This document shows, piece after piece, positions 29,101-41,850 of a stretch of 64,000 nt of DNA (within the stretch, counting starts at the first letter, position 1; each line of letters begins with the position of its first letter). The position numbers were made by a program, and so were the translations under genes. The stretch comes from Onchocerca volvulus (lineage: Eukaryota; Nematoda; Chromadorea; Rhabditida; Onchocercidae), in contig HG738137.1 of the NCBI GenBank assembly GCA_000499405.2, positions 20,236,603 to 20,300,602 of the forward strand. The letters are read 5' to 3'. The notes beneath the pieces were generated by a model that saw only the letters and a program-made list of their open reading frames with translations, was not told the DNA's origin and ran no database searches.

Positions 29101-30311
29101 AATGCACAAGACATCCAAAGAAAATCTTTTTCTTACAACTTAAATGAATAATCAATAATTCTGTGCAATATATATATATTTCGCTAGCAAAAAAAAAAAA
29201 AAAAAAAAACCTCATCAGCATCACTGAGTAAATGTATGAGCTCTGGAACTGCATTTCGCGTTTCACCGTCTTGTGAGCCACGTCCCAAATCTGAGGGTAT
29301 ATTTTCGAATTTTATTTGCTGTTGATCAGTTAATTCTATCCGTGAATGTGCATCATCAGATATAGTTGAAATTTGCGATCCAGCGCGTAACGAACTAACT
29401 GATAGCACTGACGGTGCCTGGAAAAGAATGTCTGACATCTCGAATCTTTTTTTTTTTTTTTGAAGAACACATTCATAAAATTTATGAAATAACTGAAATT
29501 TTAGATTTGACTAGAACATGAATTTCAAAGCAATAATTCTAAAAGTCTTCGTTTTGCTTTTGCTTCATAACTAAACTATTTATACAATACGAAATTCTAT
29601 CAGAATAATACATGACTGATTATTAATATCCGACTACGTTAAAAATTCAGCCCAATTTAGGTTGAGCCCCAAAATTTGTGAAAAAGCGAAACCATGGGAG
29701 ATATTAAAACTTAGCTGAAAGAAAATGGAAATACTTGATGAAAATAAACTTACCGAACTATGATTCATAGAATGAACACCACTATCGAAATTGTTAGACC
29801 ACATCTGTACACGAAACATGGCATTTGTAGCGTTAGAAGGACGAGTTGAAGGAATATCAGCGTTTCCAGTTGAAGTAGACTGTTCCTGCTGTTGCTGGTG
29901 CTGATAATGATGAGGAAGTGGAGCAGAAAGAGGTACCTGAGCAGAACGTGGAGGCATCTGTGATGAAGCAAGAATCGGTTGGACCTGAGTTGAAGGAAGA
30001 TGTGTTGAACTACCGCTAGCGTTGAACAGAGACTGTTGCTGAGAGATGGAAGGCCTACCGGGACCTGATTTCGGGGAAACCATCGTGCCTATACTAAAAT
30101 GACGATTCTCAGCAACTGCCTGCATCGTATTTGGTATCTGTTCTACAGGTGAGCAATGAGGTACATAATCCTGTAAAAGGAATAACTTCAATTTACTTAT
30201 CTGGTAGAAGGTATTGATTAAAATCATTCCATATATATTGGTAGCATTAGATTTATATTTAAATAAATTTCTTATCAAATTAAATATACTAACGTGAGGT
30301 GAACTATTCAT
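23171..30311 (-). CDS. bar-1: beta-catenin (BAR-1/Armadillo type)
   Basis: Coding exons: 30294-30311, 29754-30170, 29211-29417, 28742-28885, 28432-28565, 28045-28252, 27564-27677, 27250-27421, 26763-26950, 26234-26386, 25866-26006, 25499-25594, 25248-25412, 24946-25024, 24273-24613, 23840-23977, 23548-23653 and 23171-23331. All phases agree, predicting about 993 residues. The N-terminal region is Gln/Ser/Pro-rich and carries DSGVHSMNHSSAPS, the GSK3/CK1/beta-TrCP degron with the spacing of Ser33, Ser37, residue 41 and Ser45 of vertebrate beta-catenin. A divergent armadillo array follows (AVPELIHLL, GLLWRTTQLLKIFSNA, LIISTLECIRNMSD, CTGILSNLLANN, ERALATLRHLC). The C-terminus is long and Gln/Ser-rich, ending NFGDFHM without a PDZ motif. 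The degron argues for the Wnt-regulated, BAR-1-like paralogue rather than HMP-2, WRM-1 or SYS-1, which is inference. The start at 30309-30311 is the first Met in frame. Confidence 0.87.
24657..24676. repeat. (TA)n microsatellite
   Basis: About ten uninterrupted TA units inside a beta-catenin intron, next to the acceptor side of the exon starting at 24613. Confidence 0.8.
28991..29092 (-). pseudogene. decayed duplicate of beta-catenin exon 29211-29417
   Basis: This stretch matches 29306-29401 of the functional exon with about ten substitutions in about 90 bp by eye. Both share SSL, AGSQ, ISDDAHSRI, LTDQ and QIKF in translation. It lies in the intron just 3' of that exon on the - strand, as a tandem exon duplication would. 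The copy lacks the exon's start (APS, the last part of the degron) and its acidic and armadillo-repeat end. A GCAG precedes it, but joining there would put it out of frame with the upstream exon. It therefore looks like a non-functional remnant. Confidence 0.75.
29185..29209. repeat. poly-A run abutting a splice donor
   Basis: On the - strand the donor of the beta-catenin exon ending at 29211 is GT followed directly by about 20 T. The first intron bases therefore lack the usual RAG consensus. Confidence 0.7.
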
Positions 30312-30566
30312 TGCACCGAGCTCACTACTCGACCTCCAAATCTGAAGAATTTCAGGTTAGAATAACTATATTTGAATATAAATATATTAAATCCTGTTCG
30401 AAGATGCATCGCCGGAATGACACCATTATGTATTTCTCTTCCGTTATGTCGCAAAACGATGTGCTCATTCTTCACTGAACTTGAATTTTCAGCAGATTTA
30501 AAATTAAAAAAACCTGATTTAAATTTAAAATAGAAGCACCAACACCGCCGAAGAATCGTCACTTAC

Positions 30567-30594
30567 AGTGTGGTCTATCTAATATGCTGCTCAT
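30567..30594 (-). other. candidate 5' leader exon or uORF of the beta-catenin gene
   Basis: The - strand reads ATG then codons for MSSILDRPH, followed by a strong GTAAGTG donor. It ends in phase 1, whereas the next acceptor (ATTCTTCAG, 30342) leads into a frame that is open only in phase 0. Joined as they stand, translation from this ATG would stop after a few codons. It is thus more likely untranslated leader with an upstream ORF, or a chance donor, than the N-terminus of the protein. Confidence 0.3.
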
Positions 30595-32145
30595 TTGTCC
30601 TTGACATTATATCTACACAATAAGGTGATCTGTTTTATATCATCATTATCACCATTTCTCACCATTTCTGTCCCCATCCATTGCCGGCTTCTTTCTTTGT
30701 GTATTTTACAGGCCATAATCCGTAACCAAAAATGTGAATCCCTCTTCCTCCTTCCCCTTTATCATCCTCCCTCATGAAACTAAAATGAATGTGGAATAAG
30801 CTATCTCATATTTATATTTTGCCGAAATCTTTCCAGTACTAAAAGCCATTCACAATAATTTCTTGGCATTTAGATTTAAAAATAGTCAACAAGATGCATT
30901 TATTGTAGCTCTGATAAATCAAACAACAATCAAAAATCTTAAAAACCAATGTTAACTTCATAATAGACATCCAACAGTGGAACAATATTACGCGAGGTAA
31001 TAGTTTACAAAATCAGTTTTCATAACAGTAAGTTCCTACTACTGTCACTGCTTGCACTAAGGCTAAAAAAATTGATAAAATTTACGAATTCCCAATATTA
31101 AAAAAAAATCCTAAAGCCAAATAAAAAAAAAAGACCATATGGCCGATATTTTGAGAGAAAGAGAAAAAGCAAAAACATGATAAATTTCTTGAGTCGTGTA
31201 AAAAAAGGAGAGCAGAGAACGAAGGCGACAGACACATACCAGGAGGAATCAGCGCTAGCTCTAGCTTCACATATGATAGCAACCAGAACTGAATCACCCA
31301 AGCGAACCAAACCAATCCCTAGAGCACCACCAACATTATTATCACTGCTGCTGTCATTATCAAGGTTAAAAATTGAACTCTTCTATTTCTACCAGCAGTA
31401 CATCATCCTGCAATACTCGATTCAAAATGATTAATGATTTTGAAATTCCTCGACGAACGGAGTGTCTCATTTTTACTTCAGCTTTTATAATAACTTCATG
31501 CTACTCTCATTTCCAATCGAAATTTTATTAAGAGATTTGAAGGAACTAAACTCTAAATTTGTCTATTTACTTCTGATATATTATTAACTTAAAAGTTTTG
31601 TAATGTTCATGGTGTTTAACTAATCAAAAAGCTAAGTGATCATTCTTAATCAATTCATAAAAGTGTTCCTCTTGACGCAAACAAATTTCGATGCTTTGCA
31701 GATAGTTCATTACCCTTGTAAAAAATATACTTATGCTTCATCTAATCTGGAAATAAAAACGAATATTCACTTCAGAATACTAAATAAATTCTTCATTTGC
31801 AAAAAAACACCATGTCCCATGAAAAAATGAAACATTAATTTAAATGCTTTATAGAATAGCCAACTGATCTATATTGGCCAATTATATAAACAACAGATTA
31901 AGCGGTAGGAGAATCCACTTCCAAATACTCCATTATAAAATTGTTTTGGAATCAAATAAGAACGATATGCATAAAATTAATTAGCTAATAAATTGTTTAT
32001 CATTTAGAGGTCATGGAAATAAATCTACTCCAAAAAACAACTATCTCTGCTTAGCAAAAAAAAAATTTTCTGGAAAATTTGTTATAAATTTATTCTGGTT
32101 CCTGAAAAAGCTGTAGCAAATGTGCAGTCAATTAAATTTTATTTA

Positions 32146-32413
32146 TCTAAATAAAAATATAAATGTTCGTTGTTTATTTTCACACAAAGTTTTTCAGTTC
32201 TTCATCGATTGATTTGAAAATTTGATATAATGCTGTATTCGAATAGGCGCGTGTTTCTACATAAATAATAGATTACTTACTTTGCAACGCTGTGTAGAAA
32301 TTTCAAATAGATAAGAACTTTCGGAGATTTAAAATTATGAAAACGAACATTTACATTTTTATTTATATAGATTAGCTGAACCAGTCCACGCTCGCGTGGC
32401 TGGGTTCAGCTAA
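32146..32413. mobile_element. dispersed inverted-end repeat, copy 3, with terminal hairpin
   Basis: The left end is TCTAAATAAAAATATAAATG, the core includes GTATTCGAATAGGCGCG, and the right end, AACGAACATTTACATTTTTA (from 32343), is the inverted left end. Next to it, 32372-32413 is a hairpin with arms TTAGCTGAACCAGTCCACG and CGTGGCTGGGTTCAGCTAA around CTCG. This is the best-preserved example of the family's end plus hairpin arrangement. Confidence 0.65.
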
Positions 32414-35192
32414 TTCTAAATATTAATTTTTCTTATTAATTTCTAGTGCCATAATCTCACAGAATCTTTTGAAATAACACAAATGAACTTTTCTCCCTTT
32501 CTTTTAATATATCAAATTCATTTTTGAAAGATGTTTCTTCTCAGGTAGTATTTAAGAAAAAAAAAAAAAAAAAACGAATAACGAGAATCACACTGTGCAA
32601 GTGAATTACTGTGTATATATGTAGCAGAAAGGAAGAAAAGGAAGATGACGAAGAAGGAGCTACGGGAGAATCGTTTTACAAAGAGGAATAGATTAACACT
32701 TTTGAAGAAAAGCAATTAAATAAATGAGAAAAAGGTATGTTTTTGATGGCAAGGGACCCCACATGTCTTTCCTTCTTTCCCTATCTTACCTACTCTCTCT
32801 GTTTTCCTGAACGGTGTTACTAATGTGAACATATAAATACTTTTACACAATAACGGCAAAAAACCATCACACAACAATAATGCATAATGCACTATTCCGA
32901 AATCATTCTAAAGGAAATTAACTACTTACCGATTGATTTACTGTCCGAATGACCAATCACTTATCGACGAGTCAACTAATTAATCAACCAATTTATCTAA
33001 CTGAAAAAAATGCGATTGAAATATGCCTATTTATTGATTATCTGAGGGAAGAACTAAATCACTAATCGACATTCTATGACAACACTGTGATTTCCATTTA
33101 CGGAATGGCGAAAAGAGCCCATCAGTATTTCTCTTTCTGAAAAATTGATAACAGAGCCAGGAGTGAAAGATTTTAATCGAAATATAATTTTGTAACTTCC
33201 ATTTCATTTCCAAATAAAAATTTTGCAGCAATTGAGAATTAAACGAGGAAGGAACTGTCGAAAAACAATTTCCAGTTATTTGGAATGAAAAGACTATTTA
33301 AGCGAACAAGTTATTTGACTGAAAAACTTGAGAGTGATATGGAGCGAAAGGTAAAAACGAAAAATTTCTGTAAATTGATTTTTAAGGAACTCGAGAATCT
33401 TGGACAGCCACCAACTATTCTATAGACTTTACATACCATAAGAGTATCAGCGTAGAAATGTTCCAAATCCCTACGCTTCTGCCTTTCTCTTCCTTTCTCT
33501 CCACACCCCTCAATTAGCATAAAAATCTTTATTAACATGAAGAAATTTTTATAACTGCTTGATTCTATCCAAAATCGAAAAAATCGTTCAAAAAATGTAC
33601 ATTTAGAGAAATTTTCAAAAAAAAAAACAGTCGACTTATGCATAAAGTCCCACTTCTTTATTTTAGATCTTGTAGGATAAAGCATTCATAATACAACAAA
33701 GCTCTACATGCACTCACGTTTTTTACTTACTATTCTTAGTGTTTTGAAAAGTATAAAAGTTTTAAAGACAAAAAAAAAAACTTAGAATCTACTAAGGAAA
33801 GAAAAATTTGCAATTACAAAGCAAAAATAATTTCAACCTAATTCAGAAATACTTTCTCAAATTTCGAGGACTTTCCGCAGCTTCTTAATTTTATTATTAA
33901 AAAGTTAATTCAGTCATCAACAAAAACACTAATACTGATAAAATGATCAGGTCATCTTAGTTTGAAACTTTCCAGTTGGCATTTCAAAGACATAGTTTAC
34001 TTAGCATCCGCTCACTCGCAAGAATCTTTGTAAACTTCCGAAAATTAATATCTATGAAAAAGAGCAAGTGGTGAGAATTGTGGATAAACTTACAACAAAA
34101 TAAACATCTACTTACAACAAAATAGACTCTACTTCTGTCTACTTACAACAAAATAAAGACAAAAAAGTAAGGAATAGTAAAAATAGTGATCCGAATTATC
34201 ATTACAAATGAAAAAGTGTCAAATAGAGAACTGTTCAATCTAATATAATAAAGTTTCTTGTAAAATAAACATCATTATGATTTCTAGTTCAATTATTTAC
34301 GAAAGCTATCGGAATTCAGAAACTGATTAACCAAATTTGAAAATTTTGTAAGAAATAAATTAGTATCCTATATTTCCTGCTTCCAGGAAAAGCTCATATA
34401 ATCTAATCATGAGGGATGATAAAATTCAAAGAGAAAAAAAATTAGTAAGCATGAAAAATAGGCATTTTTAATCCGTTTGACACTTACTGCTGATACAATA
34501 AAACTAAGACCCATGGGCTTTCTTTATTAGCATTCCACTTAATCGCACTATACATAACAGTTTTAGGCACAAGACACTTTCTCTTAAAACAACATAAATT
34601 TGTGTAATTCCTCGAGTAACAGTCATATAAACTACTTTAATTCGCTTCATGCAAAGTTAATTTTTGATAGCAGATTATAGGTTTTATTTAAGGGATTTCA
34701 AATTGCCTTGAGCTTATCCGAGTTTTGCTTCATGAATTCAGATATATCCGCATGTCAAATACATTGAAGCTTTTCTTTCTGCATCCTTATTTGCTACAAA
34801 GGATCCCAAGCTTTATATTTAATGTTAAGAAATCAATTTTTGCTAAGAAACAAAAATACATATCATCCATATTGCAGATTAATGGGTCGACAAATTTTAT
34901 TAAGCTTTGTAAGATTGAATGCAAGCGAAACTAAGCTTCTCACCACATGTCCTGACATATATCGCTGACTCCTATGATTACCACTATCATATCATCATCA
35001 CATTTTGAAATGTAACAATGTTGCATCAAGTAGCCGTCTATGAGAAGGATAAGTTACACGGATGGGATGGTGTTGTCTCGGAGAGTTGGTTGGTTGTATG
35101 GATGGTCTGATTAAGGATGGAGAAGACGAGAATATGTTCTAAGTTAGAAACAAGACAGAAGCCGTAAATCAGTTTAAAGGAGCAAACAAGAG

Positions 35193-35216
35193 GCCGCCGC
35201 TGCCGCTGCCGCTGCC
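35193..35216. repeat. short GCTGCC repeat
   Basis: A 24-bp GC-only island with three GCTGCC-type units in otherwise AT-rich sequence. It is not part of a supported coding region. Confidence 0.75.
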
Positions 35217-38060
35217 AAACCGAGAGCCGACCGATCTCTTCGACACAAGCCATAGGACATTTGCTGCAAACTATCATAGAAAACCTCTCCTCCTATCGGA
35301 CTTCTACTTCTTCGTCATCTTCCTCTGACCCCTCTGCTCGGCCCATTTATAAAGCTTCTTTAGTTTCCAATCTTGCACTTTGGTCTTCCTTTTTTTTTCC
35401 TGAGTGCACCTTAATTTTATGCAAAAAGCAAGCCAGCATGTTCATTCACGCTCTCATAAATTCAAGCTGCACAGATATTTTTCGAAATTTGAAAGATCGA
35501 AACAACAATTACCATATTAAAATAGCCGGCAATGAAAATTTCCCGAATCAGAGAAGAGATTCTCAGATTCAATTCTATCTTTATACTAAAGAAATGCCGC
35601 AGCTGAATATTTCAATAATACTACGTTGCTATTTACCGATCGATCGAAGACCTCAAGCTAAATCACTTTAGATCAAGAATATAATGAAGATAATATTGAA
35701 ACTATATTAGACTTCGAAAACTTCAGAATAGAATCAATTCTTTGAGTTTTTCAAATTTTGAAAAAAAAAAAAGTATTTATAATCGCCAAGAAAAAATCGG
35801 CAATCGCCAGAAGTATTAAATTCCACATGAAATAAACGCATATTAGAACATCACCACAATTTTCATAAAAGCGAAAGCAAATCATAGTATATAATAATTA
35901 TAATGATATGTTATATATCATATAGCATGGATAACAATTCCATTTCGATTTTTCCTTCTCCTTTAAGTAAGCATTTGGGATTTGCCTCTTCATAATGGAA
36001 GTGAAAGAATTAGAACATTATTCCCTTCTACTACCCAAAAATTTAAGAAATATCTTATTTTTCACTTTTATTCGAATTTAAAGATTTTTAATTAATCTTC
36101 TTTTCTTATTGAATTTGCGTAAAGCACTCATTACTTAATATTCTCACAACGATACTAATATTAATAAAACTTCTTTTTTCAACAAGAAAATCTAGTCTGT
36201 AATAAATTTGAATGAATTATGGAAATGTTCTGCTTTTCAAAAAAGAAGCTAAAGTTGAACTTGCAGTGAATACTAATAAGAGAGATATGCTGGTCAGAAT
36301 TATTTAGATTCTTGGAAATTAGGAATTTTTTCAATGATTAGGAATCTTTTAGTATCTACAATACTTACATATACAAACAAAATGGAATTACAGGTCAAGA
36401 GGAAGGTTGACAGAAGACAAACAAATGCTTATATTTCAAAAATCCACTTATTATTTCCTTTTATTTTTCATACCGTTAATTTATTCGGATAAAGTGTAAA
36501 ACCTGGCAAAACAGTTAAATATTAAACAATAAATGATTACTTTTTCGGTGAGTACTTCAACCATGCGAAGTTTCTTGACGTCGTATTTTTTTCTCCAAGT
36601 CAGCTATTAATTATTCATCCAATTTTTCGATTGGTTTATTATTGACTGTAAATAAAAGCAGAATTGAATATATTTCATGCGGAAAAAAAACAGTATTTGA
36701 CATAAGAAAACGTAATGATTATGATTGCTTATGCCCTTTCTTTTTTTTTATAGTTATCGGAAAAAGCTCCGATTAATAGTTTGAAATTAAAATTTTTAAC
36801 TAAATAGAACTGACTATTTTCAAGTTCTGGTCATTCAGATATAAACAACCGGAGTGAATAGAATGAGTTGGGAATTGTTTTTCAAAAACTAACAATGAAG
36901 TTCAACTGCTCCTAGATCGACCGTTCGAGCTTCATTGTGCTATGCAAGCTTGAAATCTAGTCGCCTGATTCTCTGAAAAATAGTAGGTCAGCACAAATCA
37001 TACACCACCATTTTATATTCACATAGAACAGTTTAGATTCTTGCTCACAACATTTTTCCAATATATGCTACAAAAAATCTGAGTATTAATTTATGGATAG
37101 AAATGGAAGTTATTTTCCTTCTTTCTATCCCTTTTTCTCTTCTGATTCTGACTTATTTCCATGAAAGATATTCACCGATGTAAAAAGATAAAGATGTTTG
37201 GCGTCATCAAAAACAAAGATACTACAGACAAAATTAACTGTCTAATTTTACCCGATCTTTCATTTCATATCTCCTAAATTAAAGTTCCTTAGTTCAGCTT
37301 CTATTAAACTATTTAAACTTCCTTGCAATTTCCTTGCTATATACTCCAAAGTACAATATATTCTGTTTTGGAATTTGCAAAAGCGATTAGCTAGATTAAA
37401 GTCTGTGCACACCTTTAACAAAGATTTTATCGGCTTACCTCTTCAAATGAAATAACCCGAACTAGCTTCTCTACTATTAATTTCATTTCACTTTGTCCCA
37501 AATAACACTGTACTAAATAATATATGTAATTATGCCTAAAACTTTCAAATATTCTGCAAAACAGTAATTATCCAGTAAAAAATATGATGATCTTCACACT
37601 CTTCCATATAACATCAAAAATATATCCAAGGAAAAGAAGCCATGCAAATTCTCATGAAGTAAAAAAGAATTGGTTTCGTCTTCGGGGATATCCCACATTT
37701 CATATAAAATGCACCAGCAATTTTTAATTAATCCAGTTATTTCATTTTTAGAATGTGTTTAATTATTACTCATGAGAAGACATATTTTCTATAATCTATC
37801 AATTATCTGAAACTGATGTTTGATTCATAACAATATGCAACAAGTCTGCACTTCTCATTTTGGAAGAAAGCTAGCTGTGTCAGAAACTGAAAGACCTACT
37901 GCGCTTAATTTACTTCTCTAGATTACTTATATTAGCTATGAGTTATGACATAAAACAAACATTTATATCATTAAATTATGACCACCCTCTCTCTCTAATT
38001 TACTTTTCATCCAATTATTTTAGAAAGTCAAATTAAAATCCAATTCAGAAAATCAAATCA

Positions 38061-38069
38061 CCCCCCCCC
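38061..38069. repeat. poly-C run
   Basis: Nine consecutive C, unusual for sequence this AT-rich. No associated feature was seen. Confidence 0.8.
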
Positions 38070-40695
38070 ACCTTAATAGTAGAGTATAGAAAAACGCAAC
38101 ATAGCCCAGACCAACTGAAAAACACTGAAAAATAATCAGTGGCAAGAAAGATGACACTAGTGCTGCGGCCCGTGAAATATGTTCTCTGAAAATGCAACAT
38201 GTAGCAGGCAGGTTGTGCTGTGTGTTCATATTCTTTCGTTTCCGGATATCCTTTACGGAGGGCGTAGTGTATTGGGAGAGTTTATATTTAAATTTAAATT
38301 TTGGAAAATAAGTTCGAGATTGAATTGCTGCTTTGTTACTTCTAACTTGTTATGCATAAAGTGTTTCGTTGCTAGCATTAATAATTATGTCAGCAATAGA
38401 TGAAGAAATTGCTCTTGCTGGGCGCTTCAAACATGCAACTTCTGTTTTTTCTTGAAATTTCATCGTTACTCTGTTCTCGTCATTCACGAAATTTCTTTTC
38501 AATATTTAAGATTAAATTAGGAAAACAGATTTTACTGACAGTTTTAGCTATTGTTATTTGATTTATTTTCAACTTACTGAGCAAATAGGTACTTTTGTTT
38601 ATGATTCTGATTTTGATATTGGGGCATAAAAGCAGCCTACTCATCCTTCGGAAAAAAGTTTATATTATAAAAATATTTAAGAACGTTTTTACGCAAATAA
38701 TTTAAGAAACTTTACTAAATTTTCATCCCATGCAAAAATATTGAAATCATTTGTTTTAAATTGCTTTTTATCCATCGAAATGTGGATAAGTTGCAATTTT
38801 GTTACTACAATGATTTATTTGTTAATGTATTTATGTATTAATGATCAGTCTAGTCTTATAAAGTTTATCATAGCAAAATTAAGGCTGCAAGGTACTTCAT
38901 TTTCACAAAGGAATGATAAATGTTTGTGAAGAAATAGATTATGTTCGAAGGTATGAAAACACTAAATATGTAAAATATGTAAAAATATGTAAAAATTAGA
39001 GAGCAATCTGTCTAAGAAACAATTGTATTCGATATTGAGAAGCAATTGTTGTTGTTTGATTTGTTGCCAAAATTTTCATTTTAATGCAAAATATGGCATG
39101 AAGCAGCAGCTGTACGATATTTATCCCAAGAGAAGTGTCATCAAGCTTTGACCAATTGCCGACCTTTATGTTCTCCATATTGTCGGTCAACTATCGTATC
39201 GCTACCTTCTGTCCTTTATCTGATGTCTTCATGCATATGTCTCGACAATAAATCATTATCTGTTAGGGCGAATTGACCTCTAAAGTTGTGTATTCTCGCT
39301 ATAATGCAACAAAAAATCACAGATGTCTTTATCATCATATCACCACTAGCACCACTATATTTTCCTCCATCGATTTTTTGCCAGCTCGAGTTTAATAGAC
39401 TTTTTTCTAGTTTTTTGCTTTAGTTGGCTCATGACGGATTTATTTTGTTCAATCTGATATGCTTGGAAATTCTTGTCAATTTTTGCAAGAGGAGAGATAG
39501 ATCTAAACTGAAAGAAACACAGACGAATGATTATCTCTAAAAGAATGTACGAATTTTTGAAACTTATAAAAAAACTTACGATTGATTAGACTTGATTGAT
39601 ATTTTTCCTTACATTTAATTGAAAACAGATCGTAATCTATTTCAGTCGTAGCCGAAATGATGATTATCTTAAGAAGTTAATTGTAGAAAAAGAATAAAGT
39701 AGAGATAAAAGCAGGGCACTGAATCTATGTTTCCGCCACTTCAGTTCCAAGCGCTGATGCGAAATCATATTTCTTTTGAGAATCAAACATCCATGATAAC
39801 CAAAAATGTTCAAGAATTCGAGAAAGATCAATATCAATTATAGATGTTATATTTAATGAAATATATTAAGGATAACTGTGAAAATTAATGATGGCTATAA
39901 AAAAAATAAAAGAGCTGATCACTTTTTTGGGTTTCCATGAGGTCTAGAAGCATAAAATTGATCGCAAGCCTGAGAGAACCTTCCTGAAAAGATCAGTGGA
40001 AAATGAAACGAAGGGGTAAAAAAGGTACGCTGACTGAATGGAATTTGAAAAGCCGATGATTATTTATGAGTAAGGAATTGAAAGCTTCCTTTCTTCGGTT
40101 TCCTTCGTCCATCTATCCAAACAAAACTATTCCATCCGCACATTTTTGTAGACACCAACCATACGCCTGCTGACCAAAAAAAGTGTACGGAATGGGAAGC
40201 ATCGGGAGTTTTTGTGAAGGGAAGAAGTGAGACGAAAAATATTGCTGATGATTCTCGCAAATGGAAAACAGTCGGAAATGCGAGAAGTGTCTTTTAGATT
40301 AAAAGCGATCAAAGGTGACCGATGATATAATATTGGCAGTCTTTTATTCAGTCACAACTGCAAGGAAAAACGGAAAAAATCCCTTAAAATTCAGATGATG
40401 ACATACAATTAAATGTTGTATGCCTTTTGCAGAATTTTTGACGCTTCAGCAAAATCCTTTCTTACAATTGAATTCTGTTGGTGATTTTTAGAAATTTAAA
40501 ATATTCAATTTTTCGAGCTTGATATCGTTGGTGATATCTTTAGAAAACTTTCCCTTTTTTAGAATTTTCCTTCAGTTTTTCAAATTTATCAGGTCAAAGA
40601 AAGAGGACTATTGTTATGAAATTAATTATTAAATCTATTAATTATTTTATTTTCGTTCTATCATTATATTCTCAAAATTCTTTTAAAATTGTTTC

Positions 40696-40886
40696 TCTAC
40701 ATAAATAAAAGTGTAAGGGTTCGTTGTTTAGTTCCACACAGTGTTCCACGTTCTTCACCGACTGTTTTGAAATTTTGAAGCAACGTTGCATTCGAATAGG
40801 CGCGTTTTTAAAAACTTCCGGAGGTTTAAGATTTTGAACAAACGAACATTTACATTTTATTTATATAGGCTAGCCGATCCAGCTGG
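40696..40886. mobile_element. dispersed inverted-end repeat, copy 4
   Basis: The left end is TCTACATAAATAAAAGTGTA, the core includes CAACGTTGCATTCGAATAGG, and the right end is AACGAACATTTACATTTTAT followed by TTATATAGG. The family hairpin is reduced to CTAGCCGATCCAGCTGG. At about 190 bp it is shorter than copies 3 and 5 through loss of internal sequence. Confidence 0.6.
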
Positions 40887-41850
40887 TTATATATATAATC
40901 TGATTCAAATCATTTTTTGTCTTCAATCACTTTCTGAGTCACTGCTTTCGATATTTCAAATATAATATACCGAAATAAATGAAAAAATGAGGATTCAAAA
41001 CTTTTAAAGAGATGGATTATATGGAACAGTAGATGTACATCCCTGAAGATTTTTGAAATTTATCTAGAAATTCATTTTTAATAAAGTCGTACAGTAAATG
41101 TTTTTTTTTTCAAAATTTTTAAATGAAATTTTCAATAAGACAAATATTCCAGAAGTATGCAAATAGAAAATACTTACGCCTTTGCTTTGTTTAATGAAGT
41201 TTGCGACAATAACATTATCATAAGCCAAGAGATTCTTTATCCTTATCTCTTTTTTAAAGAGGAAATTGTTGGGTGCATAAATAAAATCTGATTGAACTTC
41301 AACTCCATCCGTACATTGTTATAATTTAAAATTTTGGTTATATAAATCATTTAAATATTTTCAATCTATTCAATACTATTAACAAAATAAGGAAAGCTAT
41401 TCACATTTCAAAACATGAAACATTAGTAAAATGTGGATAATTTTTGAAAACAAACATTAATTCTGATTTACAATTTTAAGAATTATGCTACAATTCAACA
41501 ATTTAGGATAGAAACTGAGTATGACTTTGTTGGAAATTGAATCTATCCATTTTAAAACAGGTTTTGGAAAAGTTTTTTCTGCTGCATTTTCCTTTTATTT
41601 GGCCAATAAGTTATATATTTTGCAGACATCACTTTTTGTTTTAGATTTAAAACTTAAAAATGAGCCTTTCAATTCCATGAAAGATTTTTAGCTACCAAGT
41701 ACTGCGATGCATACACTTCATCAAAAATTTCTACAGCAGATTGGAATCGATGATCATCTTTTATTAAATGGAAATTATGAACACATAAAATAAGTCAGGA
41801 AACTAATTCTGTTTCTTCTTCCTCACAAGATAACTCTGTTTTGAGGTATA

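Larger units (their letters stand above)
30595..41850. other. 11 kb without a recognisable gene
   Basis: It lies upstream of the beta-catenin gene and downstream of the GPCR gene (both -). Two dispersed repeat elements are inside (32146-32413 and 40696-40886), plus a short GC-rich run (35193-35216) and a poly-C run (38061-38069). The longest open frame is 136 codons (35261-35671, +); it has a Ser run and no recognisable domain. The region probably contains distal control sequences of the beta-catenin gene, which is inference. I could find no RNA gene by eye. Confidence 0.4.

Noticed and set aside
35261..35671. 136-codon open frame on the + strand with a Ser run
   Set aside because: The translation has no domain, signal peptide or splice context, and it starts in a GC-biased patch that reduces stop codons.
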